64,000 bases of DNA from Leminorella richardii (GTDB lineage: Bacteria; Pseudomonadota; Gammaproteobacteria; Enterobacterales; Enterobacteriaceae), in assembly GCF_900478135.1 (NCBI RefSeq), contig NZ_LS483470.1, positions 2,290,501 to 2,354,500 of the forward strand, read 5' to 3'. Positions 1-9,099 of this stretch are shown in pieces. Within the stretch, counting starts at the first letter, position 1. Each line of letters opens with the position of its first letter. The notes beneath the pieces are model-generated. The model searched no databases. It had not been told where the DNA came from and was given only the letters and a program-made list of their open reading frames with translations. Position numbers and translations under genes: made by a program.

Positions 1-1896
1 CAGCGCCTGTGGGGAAAGTGCCTGATAGTCCACCGTCGGCTCCGCTGCCCGCTTTTTGCCGCGACCCTTGCTGTGTTTCAGAGTACCCAAACCCTGACCC
101 AGTTCAAGAATGTCCTCAACTGACTTGTTCAGCCCCTGCGGCGTGATGCCATTGGCCTCGTTATAGGCCATTTGCTTCGCGCGGCGACGCTCTGTCTCTT
201 CAATGGCCTTCGCCATGGAGTTGGTTATCCTGTCGCCGTACAAAATCGCCTTGCCGTGCAGGTTACGGGCAGCGCGGCCGATTGTCTGGATTAGGGAGCG
301 CTCGGAGCGCAGGAAGCCTTCTTTGTCGGCATCCAATATGGCTACCAGCGAGACTTCCGGCATGTCTAGCCCCTCTCGCAGCAGGTTTATCCCCACCAGC
401 ACGTCGAACTCGCCTAGGCGCAAATCGCGAATGATTTCGACCCGCTCGACGGTATCAATATCCGAGTGCAGGTAGCGCACCCGCTCGCCGTGTTCTTCCA
501 GATATTCGGTCAGGTCTTCCGCCATTCGCTTGGTCAGCGTCGTCACCAGTACCCGCTCGTTCTTCTCGGCGCGTATACGGATCTCCGACAGCAGGTCGTC
601 TACCTGCGTCGCCACCGGACGCACCTCAATTTCAGGATCCAGCAGGCCAGTCGGCCTGACGACCTGATCAATCACTTCGCCGCAGGACTTCTCCAGCTCA
701 TAGTTACCCGGCGTGGCCGATACGTAAATCGTTTGCGGAGCCAGCTGTTCAAACTCTTCAAAGCGCATGGGGCGGTTATCCAGCGCTGACGGTAGGCGGA
801 AGCCGTATTCAACCAGCGTTTCTTTGCGCGCTCGGTCGCCTCGGTACATGCCGCCGATCTGCGGCACGGTAACGTGGGATTCGTCAATCACCAGCAAGCC
901 GTCTGCGGGCAAGTAGTCAAACAGCGTCGGGGGCGGTTCCCCTTCTTTACGCCCGGAGAGGTAGCGAGAGTAGTTTTCAATCCCCGAGCAGTAGCCCAGC
1001 TCGTTCATCATCTCAATGTCGAACTGAGTGCGCTGCGTCAGGCGCTGCTCTTCCACCAGCTTGTCGTTCGCCAGCAGCACTTTGCGGCGATCCACCAGCT
1101 CCTCTTTAATGCCTTCAATAGCCTCAAGAATACGCTCACGCGGCGTTACGTAGTGGCTTTTTGGGTAAACGGTAAAGCGCGGCACTACCTGTTGAACCTG
1201 ACCTGTTAGCGGGTCAAACAGCGACAGACGCTCAACCTCTTCATCAAACAGCTCAATGCGCAGCGCGTATTCGTCCGATTCTGCCGGGAACACGTCAATC
1301 ACCTCACCGCGCACGCGGAAAGTACTGCGCTGGAAGGCCTGATCGTTGCGCGTGTACTGAAGTTCAGACAGCCGCTGTAGGATAGCGCGCTGATCGATAA
1401 TCATGCCGCGCGTTAAGTGCAGCATCATCTTTAAATAGGCGTCGGGATCCCCCAGACCATATATCGCCGAAACGGACGCAACCAGCACCACATCACGGCG
1501 CTCCAGCAGGGCTTTGGTCGCCGATAGCCGCATCTGTTCGATGTGTTCGTTAATGGAGGCGTCTTTCTCGATAAAAGTGTCGGAACTCGGCACATAGGCT
1601 TCTGGCTGGTAGTAGTCGTAGTAAGAGACAAAATACTCAACGGCGTTTTCCGGAAAGAAGGCTTTCATTTCGCCGTAAAGCTGAGCCGCCAGCGTTTTGT
1701 TGGGCGCCAGAATCATGGTCGGGCGCTCCAGCTGAGCAATCACATTAGCAATGGTGAACGTTTTACCGGAGCCGGTCACTCCCAGCAGCGTCTGATGCGC
1801 CAGACCGTCCTCCAGCCCTTCGGATAGTCGCCGAATGGCCTCAGGCTGATCGCCTGCGGGCTGAAAGGCTGAATGAAGCTTAAATGTTTTGCTCAT
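1..1896 (-). CDS. uvrB: UvrB, excinuclease ABC subunit B (C-terminus cut by window edge)
   Basis: DNA-damage recognition helicase of nucleotide excision repair; works with UvrA in damage search and with UvrC in incision. The reading frame stays open from the ATG at 1894-1896 to base 1, giving 632 codons; the E. coli protein is about 673 residues, so roughly the last 40, including most of the UvrC-binding UVR domain, lie outside. Visible motifs are the Walker A loop GVTGSGKT near residue 39, the beta-hairpin region YYDYYQPEAYVP near residue 93, the helicase box DESHVT, and QTIGRAARN near the end. A LexA box lies 100 bp upstream, as expected for an SOS gene. No bio genes lie beside it, unlike E. 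coli. Confidence 0.98.
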   Translation of the reverse strand, partial: MSKTFKLHSAFQPAGDQPEAIRRLSEGLEDGLAHQTLLGVTGSGKTFTIANVIAQLERPTMILAPNKTLAAQLYGEMKAFFPENAVEYFVSYYDYYQPEAYVPSSDTFIEKDASINEHIEQMRLSATKALLERRDVVLVASVSAIYGLGDPDAYLKMMLHLTRGMIIDQRAILQRLSELQYTRNDQAFQRSTFRVRGEVIDVFPAESDEYALRIELFDEEVERLSLFDPLTGQVQQVVPRFTVYPKSHYVTPRERILEAIEGIKEELVDRRKVLLANDKLVEEQRLTQRTQFDIEMMNELGYCSGIENYSRYLSGRKEGEPPPTLFDYLPADGLLVIDESHVTVPQIGGMYRGDRARKETLVEYGFRLPSALDNRPMRFEEFEQLAPQTIYVSATPGNYELEKSCGEVIDQVVRPTGLLDPEIEVRPVATQVDDLLSEIRIRAEKNERVLVTTLTKRMAEDLTEYLEEHGERVRYLHSDIDTVERVEIIRDLRLGEFDVLVGINLLREGLDMPEVSLVAILDADKEGFLRSERSLIQTIGRAARNLHGKAILYGDRITNSMAKAIEETERRRAKQMAYNEANGITPQGLNKSVEDILELGQGLGTLKHSKGRGKKRAAEPTVDYQALSPQAL

Positions 1897-1996
1897 GATT
1901 AAGACTACCTGCACTCATCGTTAATGGCCGACATGACGCCGTGAGAACGCGATCTCTTTAGTATGTAAAACGAGGGCTTTTTTACCACACACATTA

Positions 1997-2016
1997 TACT
2001 GTATATTAAGCCAGTA
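1997..2016 (-). promoter_or_regulatory. LexA (SOS) box of uvrB
   Basis: The sequence TACTGTATATTAAGCCAGTA matches the LexA consensus: CTG and CAG half-sites separated by exactly 10 bases, with the flanking TA on both sides. It sits 100 bp upstream of the uvrB start, in the position typical of the SOS-controlled uvrB promoter. Confidence 0.88.
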
Positions 2017-2326
2017 TAGAACCTTTGTCTGATAAGCGACTCATTGTTCAGCGTAAATTGAAGCCGACAAATAGGGTCACGCAGAACAGCATTCGTCAAG
2101 TAACAAAAATCGGTTTTATCCCCAGAAACTGATTGACATTTTATATTTCAGGCAATTCTCTCGCCATGGCAGAGTCGTTGTAAAACGTCGACGAATTCGG
2201 CCCCTTGATTTTGTTTAATTTATTGATATTAAATAGTTTTAAATTAATGACGAGAATCCAGACAAAAACAGAAAGAACCGCACTCCCACTAGGCTGACGT
2301 CATTTTTCTAACGTTAATACACAAGG

Positions 2327-2349
2327 TTATCCACAGGAATGGTGGATAA
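2327..2349. promoter_or_regulatory. Inverted pair of DnaA boxes upstream of uvrB
   Basis: TTATCCACA (2327-2335) is a perfect DnaA box on the plus strand. It faces TTATCCACC on the minus strand (2341-2349), one mismatch from consensus, forming an 8-bp inverted repeat with a 7-bp spacer. A DnaA-binding site upstream of uvrB is known in E. coli, so this may be the conserved counterpart. Function here is inferred. Confidence 0.55.
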
Positions 2350-2627
2350 GTAAAATTTTCCTACTAATACTGCTACATTGCGAATGACCGGCGGCTCGCT
2401 CAAGCCGGAAAAACGTCGCTAATAAAAAAATTTTTGTGCTGTTTTCACAGAAAAGAATGCATAAAAAAATGGGTGAAATTCGTGACATATATCGAAAGAA
2501 AAACCAACGCGCCGCAAGCACAGTAACAGATTGGCGATTTATGCCGCAGATCTTTTGATCGCTCTATCATTTTATGGTCGAATGGAGGCTCTCTCCCAAC
2601 ACTTAACCCGGCGCCTCGCGATATACG

Positions 2628-3452
2628 ATGAAATACCAGATTATTGCCCTTGATTTAGACGGCACGCTGCTGACGTCTCAAAAACAAATCTTACCCGAGT
2701 CCCTCAACGCCTTAGCACAGGCACGCCGTCAAGGCGTGAAAGTTGTTATCGCTACCGGACGTCACCACGTGGCTATTCATCCTTTCTATCAGGCGCTTGA
2801 TTTGGATACGCCCGCCATTTGCTGTAACGGCACCTATGCCTACCACTATCAAAATCAGCGCGTACTTTCCGGATCGCCGTTGAGCAAAGAGCAGGCGCTT
2901 CATCTCGCCAAGAGGCTGCGAGAGCATCCTATTCGCAGCCTGCTGTATGTTGACGGTGCCATGCAGTATGAACGCCACGATGAGGCCATTGGGCGCTGGC
3001 AAGCATGGGCCTCGCGCCTCCCTGAACATCAGCGTCCGGTCATTGAGCAGGTCGAAAGCTATGAGGCCGCGATTGAACGAGCGGATAACGTCTGGAAGTT
3101 CGCTACCGTTTGTGATGACGCTGAGCTTCTGTCTCGCTTTAGCGACCAGATAGAACAGGAGTTGGGATTAACCTGCGAACGCTCATGGCACAACCAGATC
3201 GATATGGCGCAAAGGGGTAACAGTAAGGGAAGTCGATTGCAAGAATGGGTAATGTCGCTAGGGCTATCAATGGATAACGTCATTGCCTTTGGTGACAACC
3301 TCAACGACATTAGCATGCTGTCTCAGGCTGGGCTTGGCGTCGCGATGGGGAACAGTAGTGATGAAGTAAAAGCCGCTGCTGACATGGTGACAACAGAAAA
3401 CGAGCATCCTGGTATTGCTGAGGTGATTAAACAGCACGTGCTGATGGGCTAA
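2628..3452 (+). CDS. ybhA: YbhA, Cof-type HAD sugar-phosphate / pyridoxal-phosphate phosphatase
   Basis: Cytoplasmic HAD-superfamily phosphatase; the E. coli homologue dephosphorylates pyridoxal phosphate and some sugar phosphates. The 274-residue length matches the family. Motif I DLDGT is at residues 9-13, the TGRHHVAIHPFYQAL block typical of YbhA at about residue 43, and motif IV GDNLNDISML near residue 222 supplies the Mg-binding Asp residues. The gene is convergent with modC, 38 bp apart, exactly as in E. coli, which supports the specific name over generic Cof proteins. Confidence 0.93.
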   Translation: MKYQIIALDLDGTLLTSQKQILPESLNALAQARRQGVKVVIATGRHHVAIHPFYQALDLDTPAICCNGTYAYHYQNQRVLSGSPLSKEQALHLAKRLREHPIRSLLYVDGAMQYERHDEAIGRWQAWASRLPEHQRPVIEQVESYEAAIERADNVWKFATVCDDAELLSRFSDQIEQELGLTCERSWHNQIDMAQRGNSKGSRLQEWVMSLGLSMDNVIAFGDNLNDISMLSQAGLGVAMGNSSDEVKAAADMVTTENEHPGIAEVIKQHVLMG

Positions 3453-3490
3453 CTGCCTATTTTCTCTCTTACAGCTTGGGAGGCGGCGAG

Positions 3491-4558
3491 TTAGCCAACT
3501 TCCCGGCTGATGGAAACACTCTTTATCTGCGCAAACAGCCGTTGGCCAACGGCAATATCCAGCTCGTCTCGCGCCCATGGTGAGATCCTCGCCCATAGCG
3601 TGTGCTGTTCAACGTTGAGCTTAACTTCGACGCGATCGTCATAATCTCGAACTTCAATGACTTCAGCAGGCAAAATATTGCGGATACTGCTCTGCTCCGG
3701 CAGGCTCAGCGCCAAAGACACATCGGCAGCGCTGATGCGCACTCTCACTCGATGGCCTATCGGCGTCTCCAAGCGGTTGACCCACAGGCGGCTTTCACCC
3801 AGCGCCAGCGCGCTCATGGGATAAACGTCGTGCTGATGTGACAGTGTGACGTTCCATACGCTGCTCTGCTCTTCCTGCTGGAGCCAAGGAATCATGGCAT
3901 CGCTCGCCCAGACGGCTTCAAGCTCGCCTGAAGCCCGAACCTTTCCGGCATCCAGTACGATGACCTGCTCCGCCAGCCGTAGAATCTCTTCCATGCTGTG
4001 GGTGACGTAGAGAATGGGAATATTGACGTCTTTCGCCAGCCTTTCCAAATAGGGGATTAGCTCTCGCTTACGCGGCACGTCTAAAGACGCCAAAGGCTCA
4101 TCCATTAACAGCAGCTCTGGCGACGTTAGCAGTGCACGACCAATAGCCACGCGCTGTTTTTCCCCACCTGAAAGGGTCATCGGAAAGCGCTTTAGTAAAT
4201 GGCCAATGCCCAGCAGTTCAACAATGTCGTCAAACTGAGTGCGCATCTTTGCCTTCATGCCGTACTGAAGATTGCCCCGAATGCTGTAGTGAGGAAACAG
4301 CCGTGCTTCCTGAAAAACGTAGCCGATACGGCGCTTTTCAGGGGGTAAATAAAGGCCTTTGCTACAGTCCACCAGCGGGCGGTCGTTAAGCGTAATCACG
4401 CCGCTGTCCGGCTTTGTCAGGCCGCTTACTGCGTTGATGAGGGAGGTTTTCCCTGCGCCTGACAGGCCAAATACGGCGGTGATGCCGTTGGCAGGAACCT
4501 CAACGGAAACCGCTAGCCCCAGCGCACCCAGCTGCTGTTTAAAATCAAGTTTAAGCAT
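3491..4558 (-). CDS. modC: ModC, molybdate ABC transporter ATP-binding protein
   Basis: ATPase of the high-affinity molybdate importer ModABC. I chose the ATG at 4556-4558 because it overlaps the modB stop as TAATG and gives the family N-terminus MLKLDF; a longer in-frame start at 4645 would lie inside modB. The 355-residue protein has Walker A GLSGAGKT at residues 31-38, the ABC signature LSGGEKQRV, Walker B LLLMDEP and a C-terminal molybdate-binding MOP-type domain from about residue 290. Last gene of modABC. Confidence 0.96.
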   Translation of the reverse strand: MLKLDFKQQLGALGLAVSVEVPANGITAVFGLSGAGKTSLINAVSGLTKPDSGVITLNDRPLVDCSKGLYLPPEKRRIGYVFQEARLFPHYSIRGNLQYGMKAKMRTQFDDIVELLGIGHLLKRFPMTLSGGEKQRVAIGRALLTSPELLLMDEPLASLDVPRKRELIPYLERLAKDVNIPILYVTHSMEEILRLAEQVIVLDAGKVRASGELEAVWASDAMIPWLQQEEQSSVWNVTLSHQHDVYPMSALALGESRLWVNRLETPIGHRVRVRISAADVSLALSLPEQSSIRNILPAEVIEVRDYDDRVEVKLNVEQHTLWARISPWARDELDIAVGQRLFAQIKSVSISREVG

Positions 4559-5244
4559 TAGCCTCTCAGCCTCTTCTGGCTCCAGCGCGCCAGCCACTCT
4601 GACATCAGCAGCGACAGTAAAGAGAGCAAAATAGCGATAATGCACAGACGTGCCGCATCGCCTTCAGCCCCAGGCGTTTCAATCAGCGTATACATTGCCA
4701 GCGGGATAGTTCGCGTTTCACCGGGAATGTTTGAAACAAAGGTTATCGTTGCGCCGAACTCTCCCAGCGAACGGGCGAAGGCTAATACAACACCCGCCAA
4801 AAGGCCGGGAAACGCCAGCGGCAGCGTAACGGTAAAGAACACACGCCAAAAGCCCGCACCCAGCGTTCTTGCCGCCTGTTCCAGTCGAGTATCAACTGCT
4901 TCCAGAGCCAGCCGAATCGCCCTAACCATTAGAGGAAAAGCAATCACCGCTGACGCCAACACAGCGCCTCGCCAGCTAAACGTGAAGCTGAAGCCGAACC
5001 ACTCATACAGCCACTGGCCGATAATGCCCCTTTTCCCCATGCCTATCAGCAGCAGATAGCCAATAACAACGGGAGGGAGCACAAGAGGAAGGTGAATAAC
5101 GCTGTCAATCAGGGCTTTACCGGGAAAATTACAGCGAGCCAGCACCCAGGCGACCATGATGCCGATCGGAAGGCTAAAAGCCACTGCCACTGCAGCCACT
5201 TTCAGGCTCAGCAGCAGGGCTTCATACTCATAGGCAGAAAGCAT
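4558..5244 (-). CDS. modB: ModB, molybdate ABC transporter permease
   Basis: Inner-membrane channel subunit of the molybdate importer, 228 residues with about five to six hydrophobic spans. The cytoplasmic EAA loop (EAVDTRLEQAARTLGAG, about residues 115-131) that docks onto ModC is clear. Start and stop each overlap the neighbour by one base as TAATG, which points to translational coupling through modA, modB and modC. Confidence 0.96.
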   Translation of the reverse strand: MLSAYEYEALLLSLKVAAVAVAFSLPIGIMVAWVLARCNFPGKALIDSVIHLPLVLPPVVIGYLLLIGMGKRGIIGQWLYEWFGFSFTFSWRGAVLASAVIAFPLMVRAIRLALEAVDTRLEQAARTLGAGFWRVFFTVTLPLAFPGLLAGVVLAFARSLGEFGATITFVSNIPGETRTIPLAMYTLIETPGAEGDAARLCIIAILLSLLSLLMSEWLARWSQKRLRG

Positions 5245-6020
5245 TACTTCACGCGCGGGCTAAAGCCGTAACGGGTAAAGACTTCTGAAGCCTCAGGCGT
5301 AGCCAGATACTTGGAGAATGCCTCCACAACTGCGGTGGAATGCCCCTTAACAGTGGCCATCGGGTACTCTACCGGCAGGTGGCTTTCTTCAGGGAAGATA
5401 CCGACCACTTTGACCTTCTTGCTGGCTACCGCGTCAGAGCCGTATACGATGCCTAAAGGCGCTTCTGCACGTTCAACCAGAGCCAGTGCAGCGCGGACGT
5501 TGTTAGCACGAGCCATTTTGGGAGAAAGCTGATCCCAAGAGCCCAGATAGGTTAACGCCTGCTTAGTATATATACCGGCTGGCACGTGATCCGGATCGCC
5601 CACTGCCAGCTTGCTGTCTTTCAGCAGCACTGACCAGTCAGTGACTTTATTAACGTTAACGTGCTTAAGCTCACTCTCCATTGGCGCTACCAGCACCAAA
5701 TCGTTGCCCAGCAGCGTGACACGACTTTTCTCTTCAATCAGCTTCTTGTCTGCAACATAGTCCATCCACTGCTGATCGGCGGAAATAAACATATCTGCCG
5801 GAGCGCCCTGCTCAATTTGGCGAGCCAGCGTTGACGATGACGCATAGGACGCTTTAATTTCTACGCCAGATTCTTTCTGGTATTTAGCCGCAATTTCATC
5901 CAGCGCGTTGGTTAACGACGCAGCCGCAAATACGGTGATTTTCTCTGCCGCAATGGCTGTATTCAGTGCGCCAGCGGCCAGTAAGGCGATCAGCGCCGTC
6001 ATTTTAAATGTCTTTTTCAT
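5244..6020 (-). CDS. modA: ModA, periplasmic molybdate-binding protein
   Basis: Periplasmic receptor that delivers molybdate or tungstate to ModBC. The 258-residue product begins with a Sec signal peptide (MKKTFKMTALIALLAAGAL...AIA, about 24 residues) and continues with the family opening EKITVFAAASLTNAL, whose serines contact the oxyanion. It is the first gene of modABC, with a predicted ModE operator 43 bp upstream of the start codon. Molybdenum is needed by the PhsA thiosulfate reductase encoded at 41.7-44.0 kb. Confidence 0.97.
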   Translation of the reverse strand: MKKTFKMTALIALLAAGALNTAIAAEKITVFAAASLTNALDEIAAKYQKESGVEIKASYASSSTLARQIEQGAPADMFISADQQWMDYVADKKLIEEKSRVTLLGNDLVLVAPMESELKHVNVNKVTDWSVLLKDSKLAVGDPDHVPAGIYTKQALTYLGSWDQLSPKMARANNVRAALALVERAEAPLGIVYGSDAVASKKVKVVGIFPEESHLPVEYPMATVKGHSTAVVEAFSKYLATPEASEVFTRYGFSPRVK

Positions 6021-6062
6021 TATTGCCTCGTTGTGATGATAGAACGCTCAGACAGGACCCTC

Positions 6063-6088
6063 TCGATATGTAAAACATAATATAACGA
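6063..6088 (-). promoter_or_regulatory. Predicted ModE operator of modABC
   Basis: Imperfect palindrome of two 10-bp arms, TCGATATGTA (6063-6072) and AATATAACGA (6079-6088), with a 6-bp spacer. This fits the known ModE pattern of TCGNTATATA, six bases, TATATANCGA with one mismatch per arm. Molybdate-loaded ModE bound here would repress modABC. Confidence 0.82.
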
Positions 6089-6145
6089 GTTCCGTTCTCT
6101 TTGTCATTGCCTCCAACAGGTTATAGGCGATAAATATTTGGCAAT

Positions 6146-6186
6146 AAAAAGCCGGTGCAGACGTTTTAATCTGTACCGGCTTTTTA
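6146..6186 (-). terminator. Rho-independent terminator of acrZ
   Basis: Stem AAAAAGCCGGTGCAGA paired with TCTGTACCGGCTTTTT around an 11-nt loop, one mismatch, with runs of T on both sides so it could act in both directions. It lies just downstream of acrZ and upstream of modA. Confidence 0.8.
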
Positions 6187-6222
6187 AACAGCGCCCATCG
6201 GGGAGCTGAAGCAAAAGTGTCG

Positions 6223-6354
6223 CTAGTCGCTGTGGCCGAAGCTGGAAATAAAGTTACACAGCTCACCGAATGCGTAAATCAGCCCCAAAATAATCGCCAT
6301 CACGACGGGAACCATGCAGGCTGCAAACACTAGGCTTTTCAATAATTCAAACAT
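6223..6354 (-). CDS. acrZ: AcrZ, small membrane subunit of AcrAB-TolC efflux pump
   Basis: A 43-residue single-span inner-membrane protein, MFELLKSLVFAACMVPVVMA and onward, matching E. coli AcrZ (49 residues), which binds AcrB and changes its drug range. The hydrophobic helix with the conserved MVPVVMAIILGLIY segment is unmistakable. The C-terminal tail is shorter and differs from E. coli. Position, divergent from modE and upstream of modA, is the same as in E. coli, where acrZ is linked to ModE control. Confidence 0.93.
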   Translation of the reverse strand: MFELLKSLVFAACMVPVVMAIILGLIYAFGELCNFISSFGHSD

Positions 6355-6618
6355 CGTTCTTCCACCAGAATCCAGGGAAATGCTTTTTGCATTCCGCACT
6401 TATACTCACCGAATAGTAGCACAGTTTATTGCCTTTTCGCCGAGAAGTTTCAGCTATCCGTGCGGCGAATCAGCGCAGTCCGCGCACTCTTCACCACCAT
6501 CTGGATACAATCCTCCATTTTCTTCATCAGCTTTCCTTGGCGTCGGTTCACTTGTTTGCGCCTCTCGCCTATGGCAAGGTAGTCAATTATCCCCTTAAAT
6601 CTATACGGTCTTCGCCTC

Positions 6619-7404
6619 ATGAATGCTGAATTATTATTGACCTTTAAGCTGCAGGGACAGCTGTTCGCCGACCCTAAACGCATTGCTCTTCTCAAACAAA
6701 TCGATATCACAGGGTCAATAAGCCAAGGCGCCAAGCAGGCAGGCATTAGCTATAAGAGCGCCTGGGATGCGGTGAACGAAATGAATCAGTTGACCGATCG
6801 CCTGTTGGTGGAACGCGCTACCGGCGGAAAAGGCGGCGGCGGCGCACATTTAACCGCCTACGGCAAGCGCCTGCTTCAGCTTTATGGCCTGCTGGAGAAA
6901 ATTCAGCAAAAGGCGTTTGATGCGCTGCACGATGACGATATTCCTCTAGATAGCCTGCTGGGCGCCATTGCTCGCTTCTCGCTGCAAACTAGCGCCCGCA
7001 ACCAGTTCTTCAGCACTGTGCTACCGGCCGAATCTACCGTACCGCCGGGGTACATTCAGGTGCTGTTAGCCGATGGGAAAACGCGCCTGTATGCCTCCCT
7101 GACAAACCAGAGCATTAAAAGACTGGGTCTAGTACAGGGGAAAGAGGTGCTAGCGCTGATAAAAGCCCCACTGATTGAACTCCACAACGCTGAAGTCAAA
7201 GGCGAAGATAACTGTTTATCTGGGCGAGTTGCGTCAATTACGCCAAGCGAGCAGCGCGTGGAAGTGCTGCTCACCCTTGAAGGCGGTGAAACGCTGTGCT
7301 CTACCGTTACTCCTTCACAGGCAAAAGCGCTGGAGCTCACAGAAGGCCAAACACTCTGGGCCACGTTCCATGCAGAAAGCGTGATTATCGCCACGCTCTG
7401 TTAA
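6619..7404 (+). CDS. modE: ModE, molybdate-responsive transcriptional regulator
   Basis: Dimeric regulator that represses modABC and activates molybdoenzyme genes when loaded with molybdate. The 261-residue protein has an N-terminal winged helix (ADPKRIALLKQIDITGSISQGAKQ and on, about residues 15-75) with the GGKGGGGAHLT wing, then two MOP-type molybdate domains from about residue 125. Its predicted operator is at 6063-6088. A terminator follows at 7407-7430, so it is probably not co-transcribed strongly with modF. Confidence 0.96.
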   Translation: MNAELLLTFKLQGQLFADPKRIALLKQIDITGSISQGAKQAGISYKSAWDAVNEMNQLTDRLLVERATGGKGGGGAHLTAYGKRLLQLYGLLEKIQQKAFDALHDDDIPLDSLLGAIARFSLQTSARNQFFSTVLPAESTVPPGYIQVLLADGKTRLYASLTNQSIKRLGLVQGKEVLALIKAPLIELHNAEVKGEDNCLSGRVASITPSEQRVEVLLTLEGGETLCSTVTPSQAKALELTEGQTLWATFHAESVIIATLC

Positions 7405-7406
7405 AC

Positions 7407-7430
7407 GGGCGCTCAGTAAAGCGCCCTTTC
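7407..7430 (+). terminator. Terminator of modE
   Basis: Stem GGGCGC / GCGCCC with an 8-nt loop directly after the modE stop codon, followed by a short T run (TTTC). Moderate strength, so read-through into modF is possible. Confidence 0.65.
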
Positions 7431-7576
7431 ATTGTTCTCATTCAATCACTCCCTGAGCGCAGCACGTTATGTTGCTGCGTTTTCACAATGGGTTTGACAT
7501 GATGAAAGATCTCTCTTTCTAAAAATTACACTTACAGTCATCACCGCACGGCGGCATCATCAGGAAAGGTCATATC

Positions 7577-9055
7577 ATGAAGCAGCTCACTGTCTCAGAG
7601 GGGAACTTTCGGCTAAGCGACACCAAAACTCTGTCCTTACCGGCACTCGCAATTAACGAAGGGGAAAGCTGGGCGTTTGTCGGCAGTAACGGCAGCGGTA
7701 AATCGGCTCTGGCTCGCGCGCTTTCTGACGAACTTATTCAGCTCAACGGCTCTAGAGAAACTGACTTTAGCCGCATCGTTCGCCTTTCGTTTGAACAGCT
7801 GCAAAAGCTGCTCAACGAAGAGTGGCAGCGCAACAATACCGACCTGTTGAGCGAGGGTGAAGACGACACCGGTCGAACAACCGCTGACATCATTCAGATG
7901 CACCATCGTGATGACGCCGAATGCCAGAGACTTGCTGAAACGTTCGGCATTGCCCACCTGCTCAGTCGACGTTTTAAATACCTTTCCACTGGGGAAACGC
8001 GCAAAACGCTGCTGTGTCAGGCGCTGATCTCCTCGCCAGACCTCCTGATTCTGGATGAGCCTTTTGACGGACTGGACGTCGCCTCTCGCCATCAGCTGGC
8101 AGAACTTCTGGCGTCCCTGTCTGGTGAAGGAATTACTCTGATTCTGGTGCTTAACCGCTTTGATGAAATTCCTGACTTTGTCAGCCACGTCGGCATTCTG
8201 GCGGACTGTCATCTGGTACGTACCGGTTCCCGAGATGAAATTCTTGCCGAAGCGCTGGTTGAACAGCTGGCGCAAACCGAACGCCTTTCCGGCGTTTCGA
8301 TTCCTCCTCCCGAGAGTAAAGAGACATCTCCGCTGATGGCCGACACGCCGCTGATTGTGCTTAATAACGGCGTTGTTACCTACAGCGATCGGCCGATTAT
8401 TAACGGACTTAACTGGCGAGTACACCAAGGGGAGCACTGGCAGATTGTCGGCCCTAACGGCGCGGGCAAGTCAACGCTGCTTAGCCTGATCACAGGGGAT
8501 CATCCGCAGGGGTACAGTAACGATTTGACGCTGTTTGGTCGCCGCCGCGGCAGCGGAGAAACCGTTTGGGATATTAAAAAACACATCGGCTATGTCAGCA
8601 GCAGTCTGCATCAGGACTATCGCGTCAGCACCAGCGTTCGTAATGTGATCCTATCTGGCTATCTTGACTCCATAGGCATCTATCAGGCCACGTCAGACGC
8701 ACAGCAAAAGCTGACGCAGCAGTGGCTCACCCTACTGGGGTTTGACGCCATTGCCGACGGGCCGTTTCACGCCCTCTCTTGGGGGCAGCAGCGGCTAGCG
8801 CTGATCGCTCGGGCGCTGGTCAAACACCCTCATCTGCTGATTCTAGATGAACCTCTGCAAGGGCTCGACCCTCTTAACCGCCAGCTGGTGCGCCGCTGGA
8901 TCGACGTGCTGATGCAGGGTGGAAAAAGCCAGCTGCTGTTTGTCTCTCACCATGCTGAAGACGCGCCCGCATGCATTACTCATCGTTTGAGTTTTATTCC
9001 AACGGGCAATAGCTATGCTTACGGCATTGAGCAACGGCAGAGCGGTGAACGTTAA
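7577..9055 (+). CDS. modF: ModF, tandem ABC ATPase of the molybdate locus
   Basis: A 492-residue soluble protein with two ABC ATPase domains in one chain and no membrane span. The first Walker A GSNGSGKS is near residue 37 and the second GPNGAGKS near residue 295; each half has a Walker B (LLILDEP). The first signature is YLSTGETRK and the second reads ALSWGQQRL. This layout and the place after modE identify ModF (once called PhrA). Its precise role in molybdate metabolism is not settled in any organism I know of. Confidence 0.92.
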   Translation: MKQLTVSEGNFRLSDTKTLSLPALAINEGESWAFVGSNGSGKSALARALSDELIQLNGSRETDFSRIVRLSFEQLQKLLNEEWQRNNTDLLSEGEDDTGRTTADIIQMHHRDDAECQRLAETFGIAHLLSRRFKYLSTGETRKTLLCQALISSPDLLILDEPFDGLDVASRHQLAELLASLSGEGITLILVLNRFDEIPDFVSHVGILADCHLVRTGSRDEILAEALVEQLAQTERLSGVSIPPPESKETSPLMADTPLIVLNNGVVTYSDRPIINGLNWRVHQGEHWQIVGPNGAGKSTLLSLITGDHPQGYSNDLTLFGRRRGSGETVWDIKKHIGYVSSSLHQDYRVSTSVRNVILSGYLDSIGIYQATSDAQQKLTQQWLTLLGFDAIADGPFHALSWGQQRLALIARALVKHPHLLILDEPLQGLDPLNRQLVRRWIDVLMQGGKSQLLFVSHHAEDAPACITHRLSFIPTGNSYAYGIEQRQSGER

Positions 9056-9099
9056 CCTATACTCAACGACGTTCCCCTTAACTGGCAGAGGATAAGATA

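Larger units (their letters stand above)
1897..2627. other. Intergenic region between divergent uvrB and ybhA
   Basis: A 731-bp stretch with no supported gene. It holds the LexA box and the DnaA-box pair described separately, and is AT-rich around 2200-2260 and 2405-2470. Short open frames at 1905-2099 and 2327-2521 on the minus strand lack a convincing ribosome site and look random. In E. coli the space between ybhA and uvrB contains pgl, the biotin operon and other genes; none of them is here. Confidence 0.7.

Noticed and set aside
2327..2521. 64-codon minus-strand frame upstream of uvrB
   Set aside because: AT-rich random-looking product; it begins beyond and runs into the DnaA-box region and lacks a ribosome site.
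7637..8437. 266-codon open frame antisense to modF
   Set aside because: It lies wholly inside modF, whose ABC motifs are intact; the antisense product has no recognisable feature.
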